Positions 1-8,145 are shown, counted from the first letter of the stretch. The stretch: DNA of 64,000 bases from an uncultured Clostridia bacterium (GCA_947630825.1 CANRJA010000010.1:1-64000), one strand, 5' to 3'. Numbers and translations: made by a program. Notes: generated from the sequence alone by a model not told the origin.

Positions 1-62
1 ACAAACGTCAACACGAGTTCCAGTCGTGCGCCATAAGCCGGACTAGGCGACATCTCCGTATA
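1..62 (+). other. Left edge, possible 3' end of a plus-strand gene
   Basis: Two plus-strand frames run in from the window edge and stop at 34-36 (TAA) and 44-46 (TAG). A good plus-strand terminator follows at once, so some plus-strand transcript probably ends here. Too little is present to identify the product or to choose the frame. Confidence 0.3.
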
Positions 63-99
63 ACAGACAGCCCAATGAGTTGAGCCGTCTGTGTTTTTT
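63..99 (+). terminator. Rho-independent terminator
   Basis: Hairpin with outer stem ACAGAC/GTCTGT, an inner GC-rich part and a TGAG loop, followed by GTTTTTT. The T-run lies on the plus-strand side, so it ends a transcript entering from the left edge. Its tail touches the stop codon of the convergent NlpC/P60 gene. Confidence 0.7.
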
Positions 100-1408
100 A
101 ATATATAATTCTCTTAATTGCTGAAATCGGATTGTACTTTGAGAACGTCGATACATAAGATATAACTATTCCCGTGCTTGAGTTCTCAGCGTGTACCATC
201 TTTCCGTCTCCGATATACATAGCAACATGATAAATGCTGGAACCAAAGAAAATCAAATCTCCAGGCTGCATACTGTCATAGCTTACCGACTTGCCGTATC
301 CTGCCTGAGCAGCAGCATTGTGAGGAAGCGAAATTCCCACTTGCGCATAGGAAAGCATAACCAAACCTGAACAGTCTGTAGCCCTGTAGCTTGAACCGCC
401 CCATACGTATGAACCGCCAACCATGCTCTTTGCATATGAAATTACAGTGCCAATGTCTCCAGAGTATCCGCTGCCTGAATTGCCAGAGTTTCCACTATTC
501 CCCGAATAGCCACCGTTATCGGAGTTATTACTTCCTGAATTGCCGGACGAACCGTTGTTTGTATTATTATTCGGTCTCGGTCTGTATGACTGCGTTGTAG
601 TAGTTGTTGTTGTAGTGGTTGTAGTTGCATTGTATTCAGCCTGAGCCTTCTGACTAGATACTTGACCTTTCTTATTATTGAGCTCTGCATTCTGACTTTG
701 AATGCTTGCCGCATTAGCCTCGCTTTCGGCCTTTAGTGTTTCAAGGTTAGACTGCTCCTTCGATAAATTGGATAGCTGTTTTGCGTATTTTTGAGCAGTC
801 TCCTCCATTTTTTTCTTTTGCTCCTGATATTTCTTTTCAGCGTCCTCATATTGCTTTTTAAGCTCAAGAAGCTTGTCTATAGTGTCGTTGTCGTGCTTGG
901 CTATTCTCTTAACAAGCTCAACCCTCATCAGTACATCGTAAAAATCTTCTGACTCAAGCAGAACCTGCGTGTAAGATTCAGAACCGGATACATACATCGC
1001 CCTTAGCCTTGACTTGAAATCTGCAATACCATTCTTGATTTCTTTCTCTTTTTGCTCCATATTTGCCTGAGTTTCTCTGATTTTTGCGTCGGTTTGCGCT
1101 AAATCATCCTCAAGCTCTTTACTATATTTTTCAAATGTTGATATCTTATTCTCAATTGTTGAAATCTTTGCATTTAAAGCTTCCTGCTTTGCCTGTTCGT
1201 CTGCAAGACTTTCTGCGTTTTTTGCTATCTGTTCGTCAAGCTCTCTTTCCTGACTCTCTAAATCTGCTATTTGTCTTTGATAATCCTCATATGTAGGCGC
1301 TGCTGACGTCTGTATTTTGCTATCATAATTGCTTATTGAAAACACAGAAACTACTGCCAAAAACGAAAGAATTAAAGCAGTCAGCTTCTTAATTCCTCTG
1401 TTTTTCAT
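98..1408 (-). CDS. Secreted coiled-coil NlpC/P60 peptidoglycan endopeptidase (CwlO-like)
   Basis: Predicted cell-wall hydrolase that cuts the peptide stem of peptidoglycan outside the cell. A signal peptide covers about residues 1-37. A long heptad-rich coiled coil follows (about 40-255), then a run of 11 Thr and a Gly/Ser/Asn linker (about 262-320). The C-terminal NlpC/P60 domain carries Cys346 in DCSGL, His394 in HVAMY and His406. The architecture is that of Bacillus CwlO, whose coiled coil is known to connect to FtsEX control; no ftsEX lies here. The ATG at 1408 follows a purine-rich site. A sigma-A promoter and a WalR-like box lie upstream. The 64-aa ORF at 1405-1599 begins upstream of that promoter and is a shadow. 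Confidence 0.93.
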   Translation of the reverse strand: MKNRGIKKLTALILSFLAVVSVFSISNYDSKIQTSAAPTYEDYQRQIADLESQERELDEQIAKNAESLADEQAKQEALNAKISTIENKISTFEKYSKELEDDLAQTDAKIRETQANMEQKEKEIKNGIADFKSRLRAMYVSGSESYTQVLLESEDFYDVLMRVELVKRIAKHDNDTIDKLLELKKQYEDAEKKYQEQKKKMEETAQKYAKQLSNLSKEQSNLETLKAESEANAASIQSQNAELNNKKGQVSSQKAQAEYNATTTTTTTTTTTQSYRPRPNNNTNNGSSGNSGSNNSDNGGYSGNSGNSGNSGSGYSGDIGTVISYAKSMVGGSYVWGGSSYRATDCSGLVMLSYAQVGISLPHNAAAQAGYGKSVSYDSMQPGDLIFFGSSIYHVAMYIGDGKMVHAENSSTGIVISYVSTFSKYNPISAIKRIIY

Positions 1409-1506
1409 ATCAATAATCTCTTTTCCCTTTCCTTTGACTTTATTGCTTTTTCAGCACACATATTATCTATCTCTGTCTGTATGTTTTTATAACGTCTGTA
1501 AATCGG

Positions 1507-1523
1507 TGTAACCGATTTGTAAC
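1507..1523 (+). promoter_or_regulatory. Candidate WalR (YycF) binding site
   Basis: TGTAAC, five bases, TGTAAC: a direct repeat matching the known WalR consensus TGTWAH-N5-TGTWAH in every position. It lies on the strand opposite the hydrolase gene, just downstream of the -10 box and over the likely start point. That placement would suit repression. A nested palindrome AATCGGT/ACCGATT (1501-1517) overlaps it. Confidence 0.6.
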
Positions 1524-1524
1524 T

Positions 1525-1553
1525 ATTGTATACCCTTTTTAGATAATTGTCAA
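1525..1553 (-). promoter_or_regulatory. Sigma-A promoter of the NlpC/P60 gene
   Basis: Minus-strand TTGACA (1553-1548), 17-bp spacer, TACAAT (1530-1525). It gives a leader of about 110 nt before the ATG at 1408. Confidence 0.75.
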
Positions 1554-1724
1554 TAGCAATATTACTTTTTAATTGATTTTTAATATTTCTTTTTGTCAAT
1601 GTATATGTTATAATAACCTCAAAGCAAGAAATAAAAATTTATTTTTTAGATATTTTAGTATCTCCTGCTTCGTATTTTACCCTTAAATAAAGCTGTTTAA
1701 ATAATGTTTGAAAGGAAAATACAT

Positions 1725-3203
1725 ATGAAAAAATATATTTTAGCCCTAGATCAGGGAACTACCTCCTCCCGCGCTATTCTGTTTAACAAATCCGGCGAAA
1801 TAATTGCTCAAAAGCAAAAAGAGTTTCCGCAGATCTTTAAACAAAACGGTTATGTGGAACATAATCCAAATGATATATGGTCCTCCCTGCTGACTGTTGC
1901 CAGAGAGGTTCTTTTGTGTAAAGGTCTTGACGCAGGAGATATTTCATCAATAGGCATAACCAACCAGCGTGAAACTACAATTATCTGGGATAAAGAAACC
2001 GGCGAGCCTGTATATAATGCTATCGTATGGCAGTGCAGAAGAACCTCTGACTACTGCAAGGAGCTTGTAAAAAACGAATACTCAGATATGATAAAGAAAA
2101 AAACAGGTCTTATAATTGACCCTTATTTTTCCGCTACAAAGATAAAGTGGATTCTTGATAATGTTCAGGGAGCCAGAGAAAAAGCTAAAGCCGGCAGACT
2201 GCTGTTTGGAACAGTAGACAGCTATATTATATGGAAACTCACCGACGGTCGGGTTCATGCCACCGATTATTCAAATGCATCAAGAACTATGCTGTTTAAC
2301 ATAAACACCCTTGAATGGGACGACGATATTTTAAAGCTTTTGGGCATTCCTAAAAATATGCTGCCAAGAGTTTTAGAGTCAAGCGATGACTACGGATACA
2401 CAACATTAATCGGAAAGGGCAAAATTAAAATCTGCGGTGTAGCAGGCGACCAGCAGGCGTCGCTTTTCGGTCAGGCGTGTTTTAATAAAGGCGACTTCAA
2501 ATGTACCTACGGTACGGGAGCATTTCTTCTTATGAATACAGATGAAAAGCCGATACCCTCTCAAAACGGACTTCTTACAACTGTTGCTTGGAGTGTTGAC
2601 GGAAAAGTAATATATGCCCTTGAGGGTTCTGTTTTTGTGGCAGGAGCAGCTATTCAATGGCTTCGCGACGGGCTTGGAATTATTGACTCTGCGGCGCAAA
2701 GCGAGCCTTTAGCGCTTTCTGTTTCTGACACAAACGGAGTTTATTTTGTACCTGCCTTTGTGGGACTGGGCGCTCCATACTGGAACGCTGATGCAAGAGG
2801 AATTCTTTGCGGACTTTCAAGAGGTACGACAAGAGAGCATATAGTTCGCTCGGCTCTTGAAGCGATAGCCTATCAGGTAAACGCAGTAATTAAAGTTATG
2901 GAAGCCGACGCAGAAATAAAAATAAAAACTCTTAAAGTCGACGGCGGAGCAAGTGAAAACAACTTTCTTATGCAGTTCCAAAGCGATATAACTAACTGTA
3001 ATGTACTGCGACCTATGTGTATAGAAACCACAGCGCTTGGCTGTGCATATCTTGCGGGGCTGAAATCTGGCTACTGGAAAAGTATGAACGATATTAAGGA
3101 CAATCAAAAGATTGACTATGAATTTATCCCTGATATTTCTGAAAGCAAAAGAGAAAAACTTTTAATAAACTGGAAAAAGGCTGTTGAGCGTACTATACTT
3201 TAA
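1725..3203 (+). CDS. glpK: Glycerol kinase
   Basis: Phosphorylates glycerol to sn-glycerol 3-phosphate with ATP, in the cytoplasm. It is an FGGY-family sugar kinase. The N-terminal phosphate loop is DQGTTSSR. The glycerol-kinase signatures GITNQRETT and AIVWQCRRT follow, then GVAGDQQASLFGQ, the YGTG ATP-loop and VDGGASENNFL near the C-terminus. I start at the ATG at 1725 (492 aa) because GAAAGGA lies just upstream of it; the track's 1704 start adds seven residues without a ribosome site. Length fits the family (about 500 aa). No glpF, glpD or glpP is adjacent, so the gene stands alone and is closed by its own terminator. Confidence 0.96.
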   Translation: MKKYILALDQGTTSSRAILFNKSGEIIAQKQKEFPQIFKQNGYVEHNPNDIWSSLLTVAREVLLCKGLDAGDISSIGITNQRETTIIWDKETGEPVYNAIVWQCRRTSDYCKELVKNEYSDMIKKKTGLIIDPYFSATKIKWILDNVQGAREKAKAGRLLFGTVDSYIIWKLTDGRVHATDYSNASRTMLFNINTLEWDDDILKLLGIPKNMLPRVLESSDDYGYTTLIGKGKIKICGVAGDQQASLFGQACFNKGDFKCTYGTGAFLLMNTDEKPIPSQNGLLTTVAWSVDGKVIYALEGSVFVAGAAIQWLRDGLGIIDSAAQSEPLALSVSDTNGVYFVPAFVGLGAPYWNADARGILCGLSRGTTREHIVRSALEAIAYQVNAVIKVMEADAEIKIKTLKVDGGASENNFLMQFQSDITNCNVLRPMCIETTALGCAYLAGLKSGYWKSMNDIKDNQKIDYEFIPDISESKREKLLINWKKAVERTIL

Positions 3204-3209
3204 GATTCT

Positions 3210-3240
3210 AGTTGCACTAAAACGTGCAACTTTTTCTTTT
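3210..3240 (+). terminator. glpK terminator
   Basis: Perfect 8-bp stem AGTTGCAC/GTGCAACT followed by TTTTCTTTT, seven bases after the glpK stop. Confidence 0.85.
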
Positions 3241-3252
3241 TAAAAGTTATTA

Positions 3253-3283
3253 TTGAAAACATAATTTAGTTTTCAAGTATAAT
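3253..3283 (+). promoter_or_regulatory. Promoter-like boxes inside a palindrome, upstream of the CHAP gene
   Basis: TTGAAA (3253-3258) and TATAAT (3278-3283) are 19 bp apart. Between them is a perfect inverted repeat, TTGAAAAC - 8 bp - GTTTTCAA, looking like an operator. The normal start point (about 3290) would fall within the AAAGGAGG ribosome site, so this promoter may not be used exactly as drawn. Confidence 0.4.
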
Positions 3284-3299
3284 AGAAAGGAGGATATAT

Positions 3300-3971
3300 A
3301 TGCCAATAAATTATGAAAAATCACTAGGCAAGCGATTAGCAGATTTCAACAGCAAGTATTACAAACCGCCTGTCAATACCGCCTCAAGAGGTCAGTGCGT
3401 TTGGTATACGCAGGGACGAGCCTATGAAAAGAAAGACGTTTATATCGGTGCAAGAGGCGATGCTAAAGACGTTTATCAAAGCTGTAAGAACTCAGGCTAT
3501 CAAGTGTCGAAGTATCCAAAGCCTAATTCAATAGCTTGTTTTAACGTCGGCACATACGGCCATGTTAGATACGTTGAATATGTAATCGGTAATACAGTGT
3601 ATTTCACTGAGGCAAACTGGAACGCTGATAATTCACTTTCAGCCGATGACGGCATACTCAAAAAGATGTCACTATCTAACTGGATGACACAGCCGTTTTT
3701 ACAAGGCCACGTTGTAGTAAAGAAAGAGGAGCTTATAACCTTTGAAGTCATAACAAAAAAAGGCAAGCTGGGTCTTTACAAGTCAAGCAGTATCAAAAAG
3801 AAAAACAAGGTCAAGAGCATAAAGGCAAAAACAGTAAAGGTCGTCGCCGGAAGCGGAAAGGTTAAGGGCGGTCGAGAGCTTGTCAAGGTTCTTTATGATA
3901 ACCGCTATTACTGGGCGATAAGAAAAACCAGAACTAAAAAACAGCAGTTAAAAGCGCTTAAGCTTATTTAG
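3300..3971 (+). CDS. CHAP-domain amidase/endopeptidase, no signal peptide
   Basis: Predicted peptidoglycan hydrolase of the CHAP (cysteine, histidine-dependent) family. The catalytic Cys33 is in GQCVWY, His88 in YGHVRY, and a likely third residue at Glu104/Asn106 in TEANWN. The C-terminal part (about 148-223) is very Lys-rich with short beta-like stretches and may be an SH3-like wall-binding module. There is no signal peptide or membrane segment, as in phage endolysins, but no phage genes are near. The start is fixed by an excellent AAAGGAGG site 6 nt upstream of the ATG. It could be a stranded phage lysin or a protein released by lysis. Confidence 0.8.
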   Translation: MPINYEKSLGKRLADFNSKYYKPPVNTASRGQCVWYTQGRAYEKKDVYIGARGDAKDVYQSCKNSGYQVSKYPKPNSIACFNVGTYGHVRYVEYVIGNTVYFTEANWNADNSLSADDGILKKMSLSNWMTQPFLQGHVVVKKEELITFEVITKKGKLGLYKSSSIKKKNKVKSIKAKTVKVVAGSGKVKGGRELVKVLYDNRYYWAIRKTRTKKQQLKALKLI

Positions 3972-3994
3972 CATTATTTAGCACATAATTGTCA

Positions 3995-4040
3995 AAAAAT
4001 AAACGCCTACCAAGAACGCTTTGTTCTCAGTAGGCGTATA
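3995..4040 (-). terminator. Terminator between convergent genes
   Basis: Stem ACGCCTAC/GTAGGCGT (4003-4010, 4030-4037) with inner pairing AAGAAC/GTTCT. The T-rich tail is best on the minus strand (TTTATTTTTT), so it mainly serves the beta-helix gene. It may also stop the CHAP transcript. Confidence 0.7.
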
Positions 4041-4065
4041 TTATTGTAATTAATTATAGCCGTTG

Positions 4066-5202
4066 CTACCATTTGTATGTCTTGTTTTTGGAAGTCGATG
4101 TTTTAACAGAGCTATCCTTATGGATAACTAATGCTGATGAAGCTCCCTTTTTGGAATAGCATTTGTTGTTCTTAGCTATAACCTTACCGAACTTAGACGA
4201 AGAATGTGAATAAACGAAAAATCCTTGACGTCCGCCCTTGATGGTGTTACCGGATACAGTGTATTTTGCCTTCTTAATAGACGAAGGAGCCTTTGCAAAC
4301 ATTGTAATATGAAGCCCTACCGAATAGGCTGTATCTACCCTGCTGCTTTTATTTGTCAGCTTGTTGTTCTTAACAGTTGCACCTATTACATTGAACAAGG
4401 CTACCGCTTCAGATGTCTTAGACGTTACCTTATTGCCTATGATTTTTATGTTTTTATGAAATTTATTTATATACTTGTTTTCAGTAGAAGCGTAATTTGC
4501 GCATATGCCTCTGCTGCCTCGAATTGTGTTATTCTTTACGGTAATATTTTTGCAGGTTTGTCCGCTCACGAACTTAGAGCCGTACTCTACTAATGTAGGA
4601 GCGGTTTTAGGCGTTACAATATCAATCTGAAGCTGTTCCTCGCAGCTATTTTTAACTACCTTGCCTATACCGAGTAGCTTGCATTTTTCCACAGTTACAT
4701 TTTTGCAAGCTAAAATCTCAAGTGCGTGACCCTCATAATTGCACTCAACCGTTGCATTTTTGATAGTTATATTTTTACCGTGTGAGAACTGCATCATAGT
4801 CTTTTTAAAGCCCTCAGACGATGAGTTCTTCCATGTTCCTCCGTCAAGAGTAAAATTTCTGATAGAGTTATAATTTACATCTGTTGGAATGTTGCGTATT
4901 ACTCCGTTTTTAGATATAACGGTAGCGCCTGTTGCAGTAATGGATTGATTGCTTTTCACATACAGTGTACCTTTTATATAGTAAACACCGCCGTTTTGTA
5001 AAACTACTGATCCATCATCTTCAAGAGCGGCTGTAATGTTGTCAAAGTCCTCTTTTCCCGATTTATCGCCGGTGGGCGCAACTGTAACAGTTGCTTCTGC
5101 GGTAATTGCTGAAGCAGCAAATGCGCAAATGCAAACAAATGCCGCCGCAATAAATATCTTCAGAATGTTCCTTGTAATATTGTCTTTTTTTGTTTCAGTC
5201 AT
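4066..5202 (-). CDS. Secreted right-handed parallel beta-helix protein
   Basis: Surface or secreted protein with a signal peptide (about residues 1-37, ending ASAITAEA). About 300 residues follow of stacked beta-helix coils with repeated N-rich turns such as KNVTVEKCKL, KNITVKNNTI and ATVKNNKL. This fold is typical of pectate lyase-like enzymes, phage-tail-type proteins and surface adhesins. I see no clear catalytic signature, so the substrate is unknown. The start has AAAGGA 9 nt upstream. A sigma-A promoter lies about 115 bp upstream and a terminator follows, so it is monocistronic. Confidence 0.75.
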   Translation of the reverse strand: MTETKKDNITRNILKIFIAAAFVCICAFAASAITAEATVTVAPTGDKSGKEDFDNITAALEDDGSVVLQNGGVYYIKGTLYVKSNQSITATGATVISKNGVIRNIPTDVNYNSIRNFTLDGGTWKNSSSEGFKKTMMQFSHGKNITIKNATVECNYEGHALEILACKNVTVEKCKLLGIGKVVKNSCEEQLQIDIVTPKTAPTLVEYGSKFVSGQTCKNITVKNNTIRGSRGICANYASTENKYINKFHKNIKIIGNKVTSKTSEAVALFNVIGATVKNNKLTNKSSRVDTAYSVGLHITMFAKAPSSIKKAKYTVSGNTIKGGRQGFFVYSHSSSKFGKVIAKNNKCYSKKGASSALVIHKDSSVKTSTSKNKTYKW

Positions 5203-5316
5203 TTTTTATGTCCTTTCTGTTATAAATTTTATTATTAAAATTCAAGCTTTTGCATGAATATAATAATCTCAATATGGGAAGCCCCTTTTGACATATAAAG
5301 AAAATACGATACATTT

Positions 5317-5346
5317 ATTATAACTTAATCTTGTTATCTTTGTCAA
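5317..5346 (-). promoter_or_regulatory. Promoter of the beta-helix gene
   Basis: Minus-strand TTGACA (5346-5341), 18-bp spacer, TATAAT (5322-5317). Confidence 0.75.
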
Positions 5347-5390
5347 TAAAATTACCAATTAAATTATTTCAAAAAAATTTTCGCTAACCC

Positions 5391-5418
5391 TTGACAACTT
5401 AAATTCATATGATATAAT
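5391..5418 (+). promoter_or_regulatory. Promoter of the metal-resistance operon
   Basis: TTGACA (5391-5396), 16-bp spacer, TATAAT (5413-5418) on the plus strand, directly in front of the ArsR-type operator. Confidence 0.8.
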
Positions 5419-5421
5419 AAA

Positions 5422-5443
5422 CATATGAACAATCATTCATATG
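5422..5443 (+). promoter_or_regulatory. ArsR/SmtB-type operator
   Basis: Inverted repeat built on TATGAACA and ATTCATA, the form known for SmtB/CadC-family operators. It covers the expected transcription start just after the -10 box, so a bound repressor would block initiation. An extra half-site-like TTCATATGA overlaps the -10 box. Confidence 0.75.
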
Positions 5444-5458
5444 AAAGGAGCAAAGAAA

Positions 5459-5848
5459 ATGTCTGATAAATCTAATATGGAAGTTGAAAAGGAAGAACTG
5501 AAAACTGAGCACTCCGAATGCGGAGGAAGGTATGTAGAAATGGTAAAGAAAATTAATGATAGTATGCCCTGCGAGGAGGAATTTTACGACTTGTCCGAGC
5601 TTTTCAAAATGCTGGGCGACTCGACAAGGGTAAAGATATTGTATGCTCTGTCGCAAGGAGAGATGTGCGTGTGTGATATTGTCGAATTGCTTGATGTTAC
5701 TCAGTCGGCGGTTTCGCATCAGCTAAGACTTCTAAAGCAAGCAAGGCTTGTTAAATACAGACGAAGCGGAAAGTCAGCAATATACTCAATTTCTGACGAT
5801 CATGTATATACTATATTAAGTATGGGCATGGAGCATATATCAGAATAG
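5459..5848 (+). CDS. ArsR/SmtB-family metal-sensing repressor (CadC-like)
   Basis: Winged-helix repressor that should release its operator when Cd, Pb or Zn binds. I start at the ATG at 5459 (129 aa) because AAAGGAG lies 8 nt upstream; the track start at 5441 is inside the operator. The alpha-3 metal site is present as Cys70-x-Cys72 (MCVCD), with Cys/His in the N-terminal tail as in CadC. The alpha-5 site of SmtB is also intact: Asp113-x-His115 and, 11 residues on, His126-x2-Glu129. The DNA-reading helix is in TQSAVSHQLRLL. It forms an operon with the efflux ATPase 23 nt downstream and presumably represses it. Confidence 0.92.
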   Translation: MSDKSNMEVEKEELKTEHSECGGRYVEMVKKINDSMPCEEEFYDLSELFKMLGDSTRVKILYALSQGEMCVCDIVELLDVTQSAVSHQLRLLKQARLVKYRRSGKSAIYSISDDHVYTILSMGMEHISE

Positions 5849-5871
5849 ATTTTAGTAACGGAGATGATTTT

Positions 5872-7941
5872 GTGGAAAAGCTGGTGCTTGAGCTATCAGG
5901 GCTTGACTGTCCCAACTGCGCAGAGAAGATAAATAATAGAGTTTCAAGGCTTGCAGAGGTAAGCGAGTCCAATCTGGATTTTATTAATAAAAGGCTTACT
6001 GTATCAACTGAGAGCAGTTCTATTATAGATGATGTAAAGAGAATAGTTGGCGAGATAGAGCCTAATGTAGAGGTTAAACCGTTTAGCGGAGTGCAAATAC
6101 ATAAAAACAGAACCAGAGAGATTTTAGAGATAGTAATTTCTCTTGTGTTTTTTGTGCTTGCGTTTATATTTGACAGCGGTGTTTTAAATATTGTATTTTC
6201 ACTTCTTGTGTTTTTGGTGTCGGGCTACGGCGTTATAATTTCTGCCATAAGAAATCTTATAAATGGCGAGGCGTTTGACGAAACACTGCTTATGACGATA
6301 GCCTCTGTCGGCGCACTCTGCATTGGGGATATTAAAGAGGGTGCGGCAGTAATGATATTCTTCCGTTTGGGAGAGCTTTTTCAGGACATTGCGGTTGAGC
6401 GTTCGAGAAAGTCGATTACCAGTCTGCTCACTCTCAAAAGCGATACTGTAAATATAAAGGTCGGCAGTGAGATCAAAGAGATTGAAACTGATAAGGTTCA
6501 GGTTGGCGACATAATGGTCGTAAGAGTTGGTGAGAGAGTGCCTGTCGACGGCGTTTTAGTCAGCGGAAGCACTTCTTTTGACGCCTCTGCGTTAACGGGA
6601 GAGGCTGTTCCTGTTGAAGCATCTGAAGGCTCGGAGATTTTAAGCGGAAGCGTGAATTTGACTTCGGTTGTTGAGATAAAAGCAACAAAGAAATACAGTG
6701 ATTCTACTATAGCAAAGATTTTAGAGATGGTTGAAAACGCTTCAGAGAAAAAGGCAAAAGCCGAGAAGTTTATCACAAAGTTTGCTAGGGTCTACACACC
6801 TTTAGTTGTTGCGGCGGCTGTTTTGCTTGTTTTAATTCCATCAATAGTTACGGGCTTTTCACAGTTCAGCACATGGCTTTACAGAGGTCTGCTGTTTTTG
6901 GTAATATCCTGTCCCTGTGCGCTTGTTATATCCGTACCGCTCAGCTTCTTTGCAGGAATAGGCTGTGCCTCAAGAAAAGGCATACTTATCAAAGGAGCAA
7001 AGAATATAGAGAGCCTCAGCAGATTGAAGTCAATAGCATTTGACAAAACAGGAACTCTTACAGAGGGCAAATTTAAAGTAACTGATATTATTCCGAGCGG
7101 TGATTTAGCAAAGGATTATTTACTAAAAATTTGTGCATATGCTGAATCTATGTCAACGCATCCTATTGCGCTGTCAATAGTTGAGAGATATGGAGAAACT
7201 ATTGATAATAGTGTTCTGTCAGATGTAGATGAAATCGCAGGCAGTGGTGTTAAAGCAAAAATCAACGGTCACGAGGTTTTGTGCGGAACGAGAAAACTAT
7301 TAGAACAAAACTCAATACAGGCTGAGTTTGACTATGATGACAGCACATGTGTATATGTCGTTTTAGACGGTCGTTATTCGGGGGCAATTTTATTAGGAGA
7401 TTCTATAAAGAGCGGTTCCAAGTCAGCTGTTGAAACGCTTAGATCAAAGGGAATTTCAACAACACTTTTAACCGGAGACAAAGAGAATACTGCGATAAAA
7501 ACAGCCAACGAACTGGGGATTGACAATGTATACAGCGAGCTTTTGCCTGCTGATAAGGTTGAAAAGGTCGAGGAGCTTATAAGCGATAAAGAAAAAGGTT
7601 GTGTAGGCTTTGTAGGTGACGGAATTAATGACGCACCTGTAATTGCCAGAGCGGACGTAGGCTTTGCCATGGGAGGCTTAGGCTCAGACATTGCCATTGA
7701 AGCGGCAGATGTGGTTTTGATGAACGATGTTCCAACTAACATTCCTACTGCTGTATCAATTTCAAAAAAGACTATGAGAATTGTCAAGGAAAACATAGTT
7801 TTTGCAATAAGCGTTAAGCTATTGGTAATGCTCTTTGGGGCAATAGGTATTGCTGATATGTGGGTAGCAGTTTTTGCAGATGTTGGTGTATCAATAATTG
7901 CTATTTTAAATTCGTTGAGGGCGATGCTTATTAAAAGGTAA
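5872..7941 (+). CDS. P1B-type Zn2+/Cd2+/Pb2+ efflux ATPase
   Basis: Membrane ATPase (CadA/ZntA family) that pumps soft divalent metals out of the cell. The N-terminal heavy-metal domain has LDCPNC (Cys13, Cys16). Paired membrane helices come before TGEAVP. The metal-site motif Cys347-Pro-Cys349 is followed by the phosphorylated Asp391 in DKTGT, the HP motif (THPIAL) and GDGIND (582-587). Asp670 in the last helix marks the Zn/Cd/Pb subgroup rather than copper pumps. The start is GTG with GGAG 8 nt upstream. Its length of 689 aa is normal for one metal-binding domain. It is co-transcribed with the repressor. Confidence 0.95.
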   Translation: MEKLVLELSGLDCPNCAEKINNRVSRLAEVSESNLDFINKRLTVSTESSSIIDDVKRIVGEIEPNVEVKPFSGVQIHKNRTREILEIVISLVFFVLAFIFDSGVLNIVFSLLVFLVSGYGVIISAIRNLINGEAFDETLLMTIASVGALCIGDIKEGAAVMIFFRLGELFQDIAVERSRKSITSLLTLKSDTVNIKVGSEIKEIETDKVQVGDIMVVRVGERVPVDGVLVSGSTSFDASALTGEAVPVEASEGSEILSGSVNLTSVVEIKATKKYSDSTIAKILEMVENASEKKAKAEKFITKFARVYTPLVVAAAVLLVLIPSIVTGFSQFSTWLYRGLLFLVISCPCALVISVPLSFFAGIGCASRKGILIKGAKNIESLSRLKSIAFDKTGTLTEGKFKVTDIIPSGDLAKDYLLKICAYAESMSTHPIALSIVERYGETIDNSVLSDVDEIAGSGVKAKINGHEVLCGTRKLLEQNSIQAEFDYDDSTCVYVVLDGRYSGAILLGDSIKSGSKSAVETLRSKGISTTLLTGDKENTAIKTANELGIDNVYSELLPADKVEKVEELISDKEKGCVGFVGDGINDAPVIARADVGFAMGGLGSDIAIEAADVVLMNDVPTNIPTAVSISKKTMRIVKENIVFAISVKLLVMLFGAIGIADMWVAVFADVGVSIIAILNSLRAMLIKR

Positions 7942-8000
7942 TGTTTGGTTGGATAGATTAACAAAACAATATGGTTTTTAAAATTAATGCTGAAAAAGTA

Positions 8001-8029
8001 TTGACAAAGGAAATTTGCTGTGATAAAAT
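8001..8029 (+). promoter_or_regulatory. Promoter of tRNA-Leu
   Basis: TTGACA (8001-8006), 17-bp spacer, TAAAAT (8024-8029), with the tRNA starting at 8061. Confidence 0.75.
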
Positions 8030-8031
8030 AA

Positions 8032-8057
8032 TCAAGTCGTTTGAGAAAACGGCTTGA
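8032..8057. repeat. Palindrome at the tRNA-Leu transcription start
   Basis: Inverted repeat TCAAGTCGTTT - GAGA - AAACGGCTTGA with one wobble position. It lies just after the -10 box and over the expected start point. It may be an operator or part of the 5' leader removed by RNase P. Confidence 0.5.
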
Positions 8058-8060
8058 TAA

Positions 8061-8145
8061 GCGGATGTGGCGGAATTGGCAGACGCGCTAGACTTAGGAT
8101 CTAGTGGGGTAACTCGTGAGTGTTCAAGTCACTTCATCCGCACCA
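8061..8145 (+). tRNA. tRNA-Leu (anticodon TAG)
   Basis: Acceptor GCGGATG pairs with CATCCGC, and CCA is encoded. The anticodon arm CTAGA-CTTAGGA-TCTAG shows TAG. A long variable arm and a T-arm with GTTCAAG make it a class II tRNA-Leu of 85 nt. The repeat hairpin starts at the base after CCA. Confidence 0.95.

Larger units (their letters stand above)
1409..1724. other. Divergent intergenic region NlpC/P60 - glpK
   Basis: It holds the minus-strand promoter and WalR-like box described separately. On the plus strand a TATAAT (1609-1614) is present but has no -35 box at normal spacing, so the glpK promoter is not clearly defined. No gene is seen. Confidence 0.5.

Noticed and set aside
1-62. Possible tmRNA, SRP or riboswitch 3' end at the left edge
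   Set aside because: None of the conserved motifs of these RNAs is present; short open frames explain it as well.
37-1300. Poly-Thr linker as a coding microsatellite for phase variation
   Set aside because: The codons for the 11 Thr are mixed (ACT/ACA), so there is no uniform DNA repeat that would slip easily.
1405-1599. 64-aa ORF upstream of and overlapping the NlpC/P60 start
   Set aside because: It would begin upstream of the clear promoter at 1525-1553, has no ribosome site and overlaps the hydrolase start.
5422-5443. Copper-type (CopY/CsoR) operator
   Set aside because: The repeat has the TGAACA/TTCA form of ArsR/SmtB operators and the pump has the Asp of the Zn/Cd/Pb group.
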